Below, piece by piece: positions 6,278-14,150 of a stretch of 19,241 bases of DNA. A program made the translations under genes and the position numbers. The notes under the pieces were generated by a model. That model saw only the letters and a program-made list of their open reading frames with translations, searched no databases and had not been told where the DNA came from. Source of the DNA: Desulfobacterales bacterium (GTDB taxonomy: Bacteria > Desulfobacterota > DSM-4660 > Desulfatiglandales > JALVZP01); assembly GCA_027064285.1 (NCBI GenBank), contig JAMOPX010000051.1, forward strand, positions 1-19,241, written 5' to 3'. How positions within the stretch are numbered: the first letter of the stretch is position 1; every line of letters starts with the position of its first letter.

Positions 6278-6290
6278 AGGGGAATTAAAA

Positions 6291-6938
6291 TTGGAGATCA
6301 CATGCAGTGGATGTGGTAGTAAGTTTATTATTCCGGACGAAAAGATCCCAAAGGGAAAAATAGTAAAGGTAAAGTGTCCTAAGTGTGGAGAAAAAACAGT
6401 TATTGAGGCAAAAGAGCCAAGCGCAGAAATAGAGACAAGAGAAAAAGATGAGATTTCTGAATTAGAGACCTTCAGCTATTCTGATGATGTGTTGCCTGAG
6501 GTATATGAAGGAGCAAAATTGGCCCTATTTGTAGGAGATAATAGCGATCTTTTATCGCATATCTCCCCTCATATAGAAGAGATGGGTTATAAGGTTATTC
6601 ATGCCTCAGATGTTAAGGATGCTGTTGGAAAGATAAGGCTACATCAATTTGATCTTATATTGCTTCAAGAAGGGTTTGGAGGAGACATAAGAGAAAACTT
6701 GGTGATGAAGTATCTGAACAGATTAGCTATGGCAATAAGGAGAAAAAGCTTTGTTGTGCTTTTGAGTAATACCTTTAAAACAATGGATCAGATGAGAGCG
6801 TATGCTTTAAGTGTAAACTTAATTTTAAATGTCCAGGATTTGGATAAGATAAAAGAGGTGCTCTCTAATGCCATAAAAAAACAGGAGGCCTTTTATAAAC
6901 CATTCTTTGACATAATGAAGGAGATAGGGAAGCTATGA
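6291..6938 (+). CDS. Zinc-ribbon protein with degenerate receiver-like domain
   Basis: From TTG 6291 the protein (215 aa) begins MEITCSGCGSKFIIPDEKIP and continues to CPKCG, an MJ0042/zinc-ribbon-4-type N-terminus with ligands C5, C8, C29 and C32. An acidic linker (about 40-75) leads to a receiver-like alpha/beta domain starting AKLALFVGDN. The expected phospho-acceptor is missing (LILLQEG, Gln for Asp), so it is probably a non-phosphorylated pseudo-receiver. I prefer TTG over the ATG at 6261: AAAGGGG (6276-6282) lies 8 nt before the TTG, the ATG has no such site and would overlap the pilU-like gene by 17 nt, and zinc ribbons of this type usually sit at the very N-terminus. Its place in the pil operon suggests control or assembly of the retraction motors, by context only. 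Confidence 0.72.
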   Translation: MEITCSGCGSKFIIPDEKIPKGKIVKVKCPKCGEKTVIEAKEPSAEIETREKDEISELETFSYSDDVLPEVYEGAKLALFVGDNSDLLSHISPHIEEMGYKVIHASDVKDAVGKIRLHQFDLILLQEGFGGDIRENLVMKYLNRLAMAIRRKSFVVLLSNTFKTMDQMRAYALSVNLILNVQDLDKIKEVLSNAIKKQEAFYKPFFDIMKEIGKL

Positions 6939-7207
6939 CAGAAAAACATATATACAAAATGAGGGTAGAAAACTGCATAGGAACTATTATAGATGTCCAT
7001 AAAATCATAAGTAAAAAGCCAGAGTACAAGACTCTTATATCACAGTTTGAAGAGCTAAGGGATCTATTAGAGCGTTTAGATATGAGTCTTGTACAAGAAG
7101 AAGATGTTCAGAGAATAGAGCAGGCAACAAATTCTCTTTTAAATGAGCTAAAAGACATATTTCAAGAAGCAGAGCTTGGTCCTGTATATAACAGGCCAAT
7201 GAATTAG
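6935..7207 (+). CDS. Small helical hypothetical protein, 90 aa
   Basis: I do not recognise this protein. It is charged, without cysteine clusters or membrane segments apart from a single Cys near residue 14, and its heptad-like leucines (FEELRDLLERLDMSL, then NSLLNELKDIF) suggest a helical bundle or coiled coil. The start overlaps the previous stop as ATGA (6935-6938), so it is translationally coupled to the zinc-ribbon protein and is the last gene of the pil operon. A structural or partner role for that protein is a guess from context. Confidence 0.7.
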   Translation: MTEKHIYKMRVENCIGTIIDVHKIISKKPEYKTLISQFEELRDLLERLDMSLVQEEDVQRIEQATNSLLNELKDIFQEAELGPVYNRPMN

Positions 7208-8256
7208 GTGTGTACTATCAAGCCCTGAGGATCTGATTTACAGGAAAGTATTTTTGCATCCTTTATGTGTGAGATGCTCTTCTGCCACATTTGAGAAAGC
7301 TTTTCTATGTCTTCTTTTTCTGCCAATGCCCATACACTTCCACCTGCACCAGCTCCTGCAAATCTTGCACCAGCTCCTATTTGCTGTGCCTGTTCTATTA
7401 ACTGACTTATCAAAGGAGTAAAGGCATCTGGCGTTATCTTTTCTCTTATCTTCATTTCTCTGTTCAGACATTCTATGGCTGTTTTTATGTCCATCTTCTC
7501 CAATGCATCTGCAAACTCATGAACAATTTGATTTGCTTCTATCCATCCCTTTTGGGTCTTTCCAGACAAAAATTCTCTTATCCAGCCCTGATTAATAGCT
7601 GAAGAGCTGTGTTTTTCACCAGTGTATAAGACAAGCAGATGTCTTGATAATTCATCTTGTGCATTTTTATCCAAAAGAGACACCCTTTCGCAGATATAGG
7701 GCTTGCTGTATTTCCATATCCACTTGTTTACTCCTCCAAAAATACCAGCTCCTTGATCCTGTGCGCCGCAATTTCCACCACTTATAGCATCCTCAATATG
7801 GTAAGATAAAAAAAGAATGTGATTCGAATCCATCCTTTCTCCGTCTAACAGGGATTTTATCTCGGAAAGTCCTTTTATTGCTGCCACAAGGGCTGTGCTG
7901 GAACCGCCAAGTCCGGACTGAACAGGAGCAGATGAGGTGATCTTTATCTTTAAGCCATGAAAACCAAAAAATCGAACCGCAGCAATAAAAAGCCCGTAAG
8001 GAGGTTCAAAAGAAATGGAAGAGAAAGAGAAGATCTTTTCTTCAAATCCCTTTGATGAAACCTTGATATATCCTTCATCAAAAGGAAGAATATGGACATA
8101 AGTCCTTAAGTTTAATGCAATATTTACTGTTATAGGAGAAATATCCTCAAAAGGAAGTGCCATGGCCTTTATATCCCATGTGCCACCAGCATCTATTCTG
8201 CAGGGAGCAGAAACCCTGATCTCCTTTTCCTCAAGAATCTTTTTTACTGAAATCAT
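7204..8256 (-). CDS. GHMP-family (sugar) kinase
   Basis: This 350-residue kinase of the GHMP superfamily (galactokinase, homoserine, mevalonate and phosphomevalonate kinases) has the three usual motifs. Motif 1 is SAPCRIDAGGTWD at about 16-28, motif 2 is the ATP loop PVQSGLGGSSTALVAAI at 111-127, and motif 3 is GARFAGAGAGGSVWAL at about 296-311. The first motif and overall length resemble the D-glycero-D-manno-heptose-7-phosphate kinase/L-fucokinase-like group (COG2605), so a sugar or sugar-phosphate substrate is likely, but it is unproven. Its start overlaps the Nudix gene by 26 nt and has no strong Shine-Dalgarno site, implying coupling. Its TAA overlaps the stop of the convergent pil operon (7204-7207). 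Confidence 0.85.
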   Translation of the reverse strand: MISVKKILEEKEIRVSAPCRIDAGGTWDIKAMALPFEDISPITVNIALNLRTYVHILPFDEGYIKVSSKGFEEKIFSFSSISFEPPYGLFIAAVRFFGFHGLKIKITSSAPVQSGLGGSSTALVAAIKGLSEIKSLLDGERMDSNHILFLSYHIEDAISGGNCGAQDQGAGIFGGVNKWIWKYSKPYICERVSLLDKNAQDELSRHLLVLYTGEKHSSSAINQGWIREFLSGKTQKGWIEANQIVHEFADALEKMDIKTAIECLNREMKIREKITPDAFTPLISQLIEQAQQIGAGARFAGAGAGGSVWALAEKEDIEKLSQMWQKSISHIKDAKILSCKSDPQGLIVHT

Positions 8257-8803
8257 TGGAAGAGTCTTGCACTTTGTCTTTTATCCATAGTGTGGCCATA
8301 AAAATAGAAGCAATGGTTTTACTATCTTTTATCTCACCTTTTTTTATCATCTCCAATACATCAGGAACCTTTAGCATGTGCACCTGCAATATCTCGTCTT
8401 CATCTAAGTCCTGTTTTTCTTGCACAAGATTTGCAGCAAAATATACATGTATTCTTTCATCAGAGTAAGCAGGGACAGGAGTAATTTCTCCTAATTTTTC
8501 CCAGAATTCTGCCCTATACCCTGTTTCTTCTAACAGCTCTCTTTTAGCACACTCCAAGGGATCTTCATCTGCATTAAAAGTGCCAGCTGGAATCTCCCAT
8601 ATATACTCGCCTATGGCATGTCTGTACTGTTTTATCAATATGATCTTATCATATCCATAGGCAGGCACAATTGCTGCTGCTCCTGGATGCCTTATTATGT
8701 CTAATTGTGTTTCAATCCCATTATCCAGTATGACTTCCTCTTTCATAAGTTTAAAGATCCTGCCTTCATAAATCAGCTCTTTTTTTCTTACTGTTACGCT
8801 CAT
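8231..8803 (-). CDS. Nudix hydrolase, ADP-ribose pyrophosphatase type
   Basis: This 190-residue Nudix enzyme has a complete box, G74-x5-E80-x7-R88-E89-L-x-E92-E93-x-G95 (GTFNADEDPLECAKRELLEE then TG), which binds the catalytic Mg2+. The preceding QYRHAIGEYIWEIPAG and the proline about 16 residues after the box (ITPVPAYSDE) are typical of ADP-ribose/nucleoside-diphosphate-sugar pyrophosphatases (NudF/YQRH group). It hydrolyses NDP-X, probably ADP-ribose, to AMP and a sugar phosphate. GGAGA lies 9 nt before the ATG. It sits 19 nt after der and overlaps the kinase, and a sugar-nucleotide link between those two is inference. Confidence 0.9.
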   Translation of the reverse strand: MSVTVRKKELIYEGRIFKLMKEEVILDNGIETQLDIIRHPGAAAIVPAYGYDKIILIKQYRHAIGEYIWEIPAGTFNADEDPLECAKRELLEETGYRAEFWEKLGEITPVPAYSDERIHVYFAANLVQEKQDLDEDEILQVHMLKVPDVLEMIKKGEIKDSKTIASIFMATLWIKDKVQDSSNDFSKKDS

Positions 8804-8822
8804 TTCATATGTTCTCCAATAA

Positions 8823-10148
8823 TCAGCTTTTTCTTGGTCTTTCCTTGAATATCAATTTAATGGGTGAGTTTTCAAGTTGAAACTTTATGCGAAATTGATT
8901 CATGAGAAATCTCTTGTATTCTGAAGTAATTAGCTCAGGGTTATTCACAAATATTATAAAAGTGGGCGGCATTATATCCATTTGTGTTCCATAAAAAAGC
9001 TTGGCTCTCTTTCTTCCTTTAACTGGTGGAGGATAAGCCTGCATTATTTCTTGTAAGCTTTTATTCACAAGAGAAGTTTTTATTCTTTTATTCATCTGTT
9101 CATAAATCAGATTTATTTTTTCAAATACCAGATCAATATTTTCACCGGTCAGGGCAGAGATGTTGATTCTTGGAGCATAACTAACAAATCTAAGCCTTCG
9201 TTCTAAGGAGTCCATCATGATTCTCATTTTGCCCTGATCCTTTTTTATCAAATCCCATTTGTTTATTGCTATTACTATGCCCTTTGCCTGTTCAAAAGCA
9301 TAGCCACAAAGATGAGCATCCTGTTCTGTAACCCCTTCAGTAGCATCTATCATTATTACAGCCACATGGCATCTCTCTAAGCTATTTAAGGCCTTTATAA
9401 CAGAAAACTTCTCTAACTTATCTTTTACCCTGCTTTTTCTTCTTATCCCTGCGGTGTCTATAAGAAGATATTCTTTTCCCTTAAAAGAAAAAAGAGTATC
9501 TACAGAGTCTCTGGTTGTGCCGGGAATGTCGCTAACAACAAGCCTCTCTTCTCCTATTACCTTGTTTATAAAAGAGGATTTGCCTACATTAGGTCTTCCT
9601 ACAACAGCAACCTTTATAACATCTTCTGCTACTTCAGGTTCGCTCTTTTTTGATAAACCTTTTACCACCTCCTCCATAAGGGCTTTTATTCCTCTTCCAT
9701 GTGCAGCAGACACAGGAAAAACCTTTCCCAGACCAAGTTTATAAAATTCTAAGCAGAGGGGTTCATGTTCAGAACTGTCTATCTTGTTTGCCACTACTAT
9801 GACCTCTTTTCCTCTCTTTCTGAGCATCTCTGCCAGTTCTTCATCTAAGGGGGTGATACCTTGTCTTGCATCCAGTACAAAGATGATTTTATCAGCATCT
9901 TCTATGGCCAGCTCCACCTGCTTTTTTACCTTTTCTGAGATAGGATCTTTACCAGTGTCTTCAAATCCTCCTGTGTCTATGATAGTAATCTGGATGTCAT
10001 TATAAATTATCTTTTTAAAGATCCTGTCCCTTGTTACTCCGGGTTGATCATCTACAAGTGCATGTCTGGAGCGAGTAATCCTGTTGAACAGGGTTGATTT
10101 ACCCACATTAGGTCTTCCAACTATTGCTACTGTATTGGTTTTTTCCAT
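8823..10148 (-). CDS. der: Ribosome biogenesis GTPase Der (EngA)
   Basis: Der has two tandem GTPase domains and a C-terminal KH-like domain and is needed for 50S subunit maturation. In this 441-residue protein the first G domain shows GRPNVGKS at 11-18, PGVTRD at 36-41, DTGG at 58-61 and NKID at 121-124. The second shows GRPNVGKS at 184-191, PGTTRD at 209-214, DTAG at 231-234 and NKWD at 296-299. The C-terminal part contains PPVKGRKRAKLFYGTQ and PPTFIIFVN, both typical. Length and layout are normal. It starts 3 nt after the preceding gene's stop without a clear Shine-Dalgarno site, so it probably depends on translational coupling. Confidence 0.97.
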   Translation of the reverse strand: MEKTNTVAIVGRPNVGKSTLFNRITRSRHALVDDQPGVTRDRIFKKIIYNDIQITIIDTGGFEDTGKDPISEKVKKQVELAIEDADKIIFVLDARQGITPLDEELAEMLRKRGKEVIVVANKIDSSEHEPLCLEFYKLGLGKVFPVSAAHGRGIKALMEEVVKGLSKKSEPEVAEDVIKVAVVGRPNVGKSSFINKVIGEERLVVSDIPGTTRDSVDTLFSFKGKEYLLIDTAGIRRKSRVKDKLEKFSVIKALNSLERCHVAVIMIDATEGVTEQDAHLCGYAFEQAKGIVIAINKWDLIKKDQGKMRIMMDSLERRLRFVSYAPRINISALTGENIDLVFEKINLIYEQMNKRIKTSLVNKSLQEIMQAYPPPVKGRKRAKLFYGTQMDIMPPTFIIFVNNPELITSEYKRFLMNQFRIKFQLENSPIKLIFKERPRKS

Positions 10149-10151
10149 TTT

Positions 10152-10691
10152 TTATGAATTGGCAGAATAATCTTTTATTTTTTCAAGGGCCTTGGGAATC
10201 AGGCGTCTTATAAAGGTCTCCTTATCAAAATCAGAAAGAGATTGATATCTATCATAGCCTGGAAAGTCTCTTTTTAAAACAGGCAATTTTGCCTGAAGAA
10301 AAGGGCCTATTTTTTCAAAGTCTCTCACAAGAATTGCTAAAGGATAGGACTCAGCTGGATAGCTTTCAAGCCATTTTAACCTTTTCATACACTCAAATCT
10401 TATCTGATCTAAAAGAAACAGATATTGATCTATCACAAACATCTTTTCTGGAGGAGTTAACTGTGAAAAGCGCATTCCTCCTCCCAGCTCCCTTATGTTC
10501 ATAATGAGATCATAGATATAATAAACACTTTCACCCCTTCCCTTTGCCAAAAAGGCTAAGGCAGGCATAGAAATATGTCCTAATCTTGTGTCTGGCCCAA
10601 AATTTTCTTTGAATCTGCTTTTCCAGTTTTTAAACCCCTTTTTTACTTTTAATAAAAACCTTCCCTCTTCTATGCTTATAACCTTGCTCAT
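10152..10691 (-). CDS. Hypothetical protein, 179 aa, between pyrG and der
   Basis: I do not recognise this protein. It is mostly helical and basic, without signal peptide, membrane span or metal motif. Recognisable stretches are FGPDTRLGHISMPALAFLAK and LTPPEKMFVIDQYLFLLDQI, with a C-terminal DKETFIRRLIPKALEKIKDY helix. The ATG overlaps the pyrG stop (ATGA, 10688-10691) and its stop lies 3 nt before der, so it is locked into the pyrG-der transcript. A role tied to translation or nucleotide metabolism would be a guess from position. Confidence 0.75.
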   Translation of the reverse strand: MSKVISIEEGRFLLKVKKGFKNWKSRFKENFGPDTRLGHISMPALAFLAKGRGESVYYIYDLIMNIRELGGGMRFSQLTPPEKMFVIDQYLFLLDQIRFECMKRLKWLESYPAESYPLAILVRDFEKIGPFLQAKLPVLKRDFPGYDRYQSLSDFDKETFIRRLIPKALEKIKDYSANS

Positions 10692-12289
10692 TTCTTTTCC
10701 TTTTCTTTCTTTTCAATACATGCCTTTACAAAGCCATAAAAAAGTGGAGCAGGCTTTTCCATCTTAGACTTTAATTCTGGATGTGCTTGAGTAGCAACAA
10801 AGAATATGTGATTTGGAAGCTCTATAAATTCTACTAATCTTCCGTCCTTAGAGCTTCCAGAAAATACCATCCCTTTTTCCTGCAGAATAGAATGATAAGC
10901 AGGGTTGACTTCATATCTGTGTCGATGGCGTTCTGAAACCTCTTCCTGTTGATACAGGGAATAGACAAGAGAGTCTTTTTTTAAAACCGCTGAAAACGCT
11001 CCAAGTCTCATTGTACCACCTTTTTGCTTTACACTTCTTTGTTCGGGTAGAATATCTATTACAGGATGCGAAGTATCCGGATCAATCTCAGTGGAATTTG
11101 CATCTTTAAGATTGCAAACATTTCTTGCAAACTCCACAATGGCCAGCTGCATTCCAAAACAGAGTCCCAAAAATGGTATATTCCTTTCTCTTGCTTCCTT
11201 TATTACCTTTATCTTTCCTTCTGTACCTCTTTTTCCAAAACCTCCTGGCACAATAACACCATCCACTTCATTCAAAAATGATAGATCTCTCAGATTTGTT
11301 GTTTCTATCCATTTTATATTTATCTTGCATTTTAAATGGGCAGAACAATGCCTAAAGGCCTCTATAATAGAGGCATAAGAGTCTCCTAACTTTGTATATT
11401 TTCCACATATAGCGACTGTGATCTCTTTATCTGGATTTTTTATGTTATTTATAAGTCTTTCCCATCTGCTTAGATCAGGAGGACTGTAGATATTCAATTT
11501 TTTATGGATAATTTCAGGAAGCCCTTCTTTTTCAAAGACAAAAGGGATTTCATAAATGTCTTCTACATCCAAACCAGTAATCACTGCCTTTTCATCTACA
11601 TCACAAAATATGGCGATCTTTCTTCTTATCTCAGGAGTGAGAAATTCAGCACACCTTCCTATGATTATATCTGGAAATATACCTCTCTGTTTTAGCAGAT
11701 TTACGCTCTGCTGAGTTGGCTTTGATTTCTGTTCATTAACTCCATGTGGGATAGGAACATAGGTGAGATGTATATATATGATGTTTTCCTTTCCCACATC
11801 CTCTTTCATCTGTCTCATGGCTTCCAAGAACAATTCATTTTCTATATCACCTACTGTACCTCCTATCTCAATTATAACGAGATCTGGTTGCTCTTCTTTT
11901 ACTATCTGAAAGATATAGTCCTTTATAAAATCAGTTACATGGGGAATATACTGGACCGTTTTTCCCAGATAGTCTCCTCTTCTTTCCTTCTCTCTTATCA
12001 TCTCAAATACCTTACCCATGGTCAGATTCCACTTGCTTTTGCAGGATATACCTAAGAAGCGTTCATAATGGCCAAAATCCATGTCCACTTCGCCACCATC
12101 ATCTAAGACAAAGACTTCTCCATGTTCATATGGATTCATTGTGCCTGGATCTACATTCAGATAACCATCACACTTTATAGGCACAATCTTCAGCCTTGAA
12201 GACAAAAGAAAACCTATGGATGCAGCAGCAATCCCTTTACCCAGACCTGATAAAACCCCGCCTGTTATTACTATATATTTTGTTGCCAT
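10688..12289 (-). CDS. pyrG: CTP synthase
   Basis: PyrG makes CTP from UTP, ATP and glutamine. The 533-residue protein has the N-terminal synthetase domain (ITGGVLSGLGKGIAAASIG with the P-loop at about 9-20, GYLNVDPGTMNPYEHGEVFV, EIGGTVGDIE at 141-150) and a C-terminal class I glutaminase. The latter shows PGGFGKRGTEGK, nucleophile C377 in LGLCFGMQLA, and H503/E505 in ATQAHPELKSK. It diverges from the common bacterial consensus: GGVLSGLGKG instead of GGVVSSLGKG, and KCDGYLNVD instead of K-DPYLN-D. It heads the five-gene operon and has a TTGACT-containing promoter but almost no leader and no clear Shine-Dalgarno site. Confidence 0.96.
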   Translation of the reverse strand: MATKYIVITGGVLSGLGKGIAAASIGFLLSSRLKIVPIKCDGYLNVDPGTMNPYEHGEVFVLDDGGEVDMDFGHYERFLGISCKSKWNLTMGKVFEMIREKERRGDYLGKTVQYIPHVTDFIKDYIFQIVKEEQPDLVIIEIGGTVGDIENELFLEAMRQMKEDVGKENIIYIHLTYVPIPHGVNEQKSKPTQQSVNLLKQRGIFPDIIIGRCAEFLTPEIRRKIAIFCDVDEKAVITGLDVEDIYEIPFVFEKEGLPEIIHKKLNIYSPPDLSRWERLINNIKNPDKEITVAICGKYTKLGDSYASIIEAFRHCSAHLKCKINIKWIETTNLRDLSFLNEVDGVIVPGGFGKRGTEGKIKVIKEARERNIPFLGLCFGMQLAIVEFARNVCNLKDANSTEIDPDTSHPVIDILPEQRSVKQKGGTMRLGAFSAVLKKDSLVYSLYQQEEVSERHRHRYEVNPAYHSILQEKGMVFSGSSKDGRLVEFIELPNHIFFVATQAHPELKSKMEKPAPLFYGFVKACIEKKEKEKK

Positions 12290-12308
12290 AACTAATGTTT
12301 TTTTGTTT

Positions 12309-12337
12309 AAATTATCCCGTAGCTAAGATTAAGTCAA
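12309..12337 (-). promoter_or_regulatory. Candidate promoter for the pyrG operon
   Basis: On the minus strand TTGACT (complement of 12332-12337) and TAATTT (complement of 12309-12314) are 17 bp apart. The predicted start lies about a dozen nt before the pyrG ATG, giving a near-leaderless mRNA, which fits the missing Shine-Dalgarno site. The -35 is strong and the -10 weak. Confidence 0.42.
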
Positions 12338-12357
12338 CACCATTATAAGTCATACTA

Positions 12358-13176
12358 ATGATTATTTCCTTTCATCCTTGTATAGCAGCAGATGTTCATA
12401 TTATCCTTGGGGACAAACTTCCGGATCAAAAGGAACAATATATCTTAACTAAAGCTGATGCTGTTATACTGCCTCAAGGATGTAAAAAAGAGCTGTTCTA
12501 TATGTGTGCAAAATCGGGTGTTCCAATCTTTCCTGAATACAAATATAGATTTGAATATCCTGGAAAAATAGGGCAGCTGAATTTATTCAAAAAATTTAAG
12601 CTGCCTCATCCTTGCTCTGTTCCACTTAGCAGTTTAGAAGAGCTATTAAAAAGAAGCAATTTTTTTCTTCAAAAGCTTCCGTTCTTTTTGAAAGAAAATA
12701 TGAAACATGAGGGAGAGGGAGTATATTTTATAAAATACTTGTATGAGGTAAAAAAAATAGGAAAAAAAATCTCGGATAAGGTCTTGGTTCAAGAGTTTAT
12801 AAGATGTGAGGGAAATGTTTTAAGAGTAGTAATAATTGGAGATGAGCTGATTTCTTACTGGAAAAGACCTTCAAAAAAAGGACAGCTCATTACTACAATA
12901 AGCAATAATGCTGAAATAGATTACAGATGGAATCCTTATTTACAGGAAAAAGGAAAGGCTTTGGTGAAAAAACTTGTTTCACAGACCAGTATCAATCTTG
13001 CCGCAGTAGATATTGTATTTAGAGAAGATGAGCCACTTCTTTTAGAAATAAATTATTACTTTGGGAGAAAAGGCCTTGGAGGAAGTGAAAGATATTATCA
13101 ACTTCTCTTCTCTGCCGTAAAAAAATGGCTCATTCAAAAAGGTCTGTTTTCTAAATCTGTAAAATTGATCTGTTAA
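12358..13176 (+). CDS. ATP-grasp domain protein, RimK/glutathione-synthetase-like
   Basis: This 272-residue protein has an ATP-grasp fold, the family that forms amide or peptide bonds through an acyl-phosphate. Visible features: an ATP-binding Lys in FLKEN (K112), a glycine loop HEGEGV at 117-122, the adenine-contacting strand VLVQEFI at 142-148, NVLRVVIIGDELI, and the metal ligands AVDIVF (D218) and LLEINYYFG (E230, N232). The N-terminal domain is short. The closest named relatives by motif are RimK-type ligases, but the substrate is unknown. It stands alone, divergent from pyrG and convergent with the acs operon, with no clear Shine-Dalgarno site or promoter in the 68-bp gap. Its stop lies 5 nt before the shared hairpin. 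Confidence 0.78.
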   Translation: MIISFHPCIAADVHIILGDKLPDQKEQYILTKADAVILPQGCKKELFYMCAKSGVPIFPEYKYRFEYPGKIGQLNLFKKFKLPHPCSVPLSSLEELLKRSNFFLQKLPFFLKENMKHEGEGVYFIKYLYEVKKIGKKISDKVLVQEFIRCEGNVLRVVIIGDELISYWKRPSKKGQLITTISNNAEIDYRWNPYLQEKGKALVKKLVSQTSINLAAVDIVFREDEPLLLEINYYFGRKGLGGSERYYQLLFSAVKKWLIQKGLFSKSVKLIC

Positions 13177-13181
13177 AATTG

Positions 13182-13218
13182 GCTCCAGAGTAGCGCCTTA
13201 TCCAACGCACTCTGGAGC
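13182..13218. terminator. Shared hairpin terminator, ATP-grasp gene / acs operon
   Basis: GCTCCAGAGT pairs perfectly with ACTCTGGAGC; inside, past one bulged A, GCG pairs with CGC around a 10-nt loop. The hairpin lies 5 nt after the ATP-grasp stop and 6 nt after the acsE stop. On the minus strand it is followed by CAATTTTAAC, so it best fits the end of the acs operon. The plus-strand side lacks a T-tract. Confidence 0.72.
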
Positions 13219-13224
13219 AGGATA

Positions 13225-14130
13225 TTACAGCTCAAGCCATGAATCTGAGAAAAGAGTATGTCCTAAAATCACCTTTGCAGTCTTTACGTAATCTGCGAGC
13301 TTCCATCCGTGATTTGGGTTTTCTGGAAGAGAACTTATATCCACATCCTCTCCATCCATAATCTTATGAACAAGCTCTACTATGTCAGGTCTTTCCCCTC
13401 TTGCAATTGCAATCAATCCATCATCATGTGCATCTGCAATACAGGAATACATACCCTTTCTTTCCAGCATTATCATATAAGTCTGATTAATAATAGGCCT
13501 AAGATGCGTTGGAACACCATTAGATATATTAGAAAGTCCACATGTAGATTTAACTCCGGGAGCTATATCCTGAAGCATCTCCATAAATGTAAGCAGACTC
13601 ATGAGCTGCTGTTGCTGGATGTTTAGAGGAGTTACTATTCCATCTACAAATATGTCCTCATTTTGGATTCCTGCTTCATTCATTGCATAGACCAGCTCTG
13701 CACAGAGCGCAGCCCTTTCATTTTCATCTCTTGGCAACCCTTCTGGACCCCACATAAGAGCAATAACCTGTGCATTGTACTTTACAGCAAGAGGAATCAT
13801 CTTTTCATATCTTTCTGGCCTGCACATTATAGAGTTAATCAAGGCACGACTACTCTTATGTGCAGCTAATCCTGCCTCCATTGCCTCTATGTTTGATGTA
13901 TCCAAGCTTAGGGGTGGATGGTCCGGCACTTCCTCTTCAATAGTTTTCACTATCCATTCCATAAGCTCTGGTCCATTTTTCCGAGCAGGTCCGATGTTTA
14001 TGTCTATCCAGTCCATCCCTTTTTCTTTTTGAGCCTTTACTTCTTCAATAATAGGTTTTGGATCCTTGTTTTTAAATGCCTCTGCAAACCTTTTTGTAAT
14101 AACGTTTATGTTTTCTCCTATCAGCTTCAT
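13225..14130 (-). CDS. acsE: Methyltetrahydrofolate:corrinoid/iron-sulfur protein methyltransferase
   Basis: AcsE transfers the methyl group of CH3-tetrahydrofolate to Co(I) of the corrinoid iron-sulfur protein, the bridge between the folate branch and CODH/ACS. The 301-residue protein is a pterin-binding TIM barrel: MKLIGENINV at the start, WIDINIGPA around D43, LSLDTSNIEAMEAGL around D77, INSIMCRPERYEKM, FVDGIVTP around D163, TCGLSNISNG around N201 and a terminal LFSDSW. About 35 residues (approximately 244-278) before the last helix are extra relative to the Moorella enzyme as I remember it (about 262 aa). Start: AAGGAG lies 8 nt before ATG 14130; a GTG at 14139 is too close to that site. 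It follows acsC by about 20 nt and is last in the operon. Confidence 0.9.
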   Translation of the reverse strand: MKLIGENINVITKRFAEAFKNKDPKPIIEEVKAQKEKGMDWIDINIGPARKNGPELMEWIVKTIEEEVPDHPPLSLDTSNIEAMEAGLAAHKSSRALINSIMCRPERYEKMIPLAVKYNAQVIALMWGPEGLPRDENERAALCAELVYAMNEAGIQNEDIFVDGIVTPLNIQQQQLMSLLTFMEMLQDIAPGVKSTCGLSNISNGVPTHLRPIINQTYMIMLERKGMYSCIADAHDDGLIAIARGERPDIVELVHKIMDGEDVDISSLPENPNHGWKLADYVKTAKVILGHTLFSDSWLEL

Positions 14131-14150
14131 ACACTCCACTCCTTTTTATT

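Noticed and set aside
6261..6290. ATG 6261 as start of the zinc-ribbon protein
   Set aside because: No ribosome-binding site and a 17-nt overlap with the pilU-like gene; TTG 6291 has AAAGGGG 8 nt upstream. Not fully excluded.
14131..14139. GTG 14139 as acsE start
   Set aside because: Only 1 nt from the AAGGAG site; ATG 14130 has normal spacing and begins the conserved MKLIGENIN.
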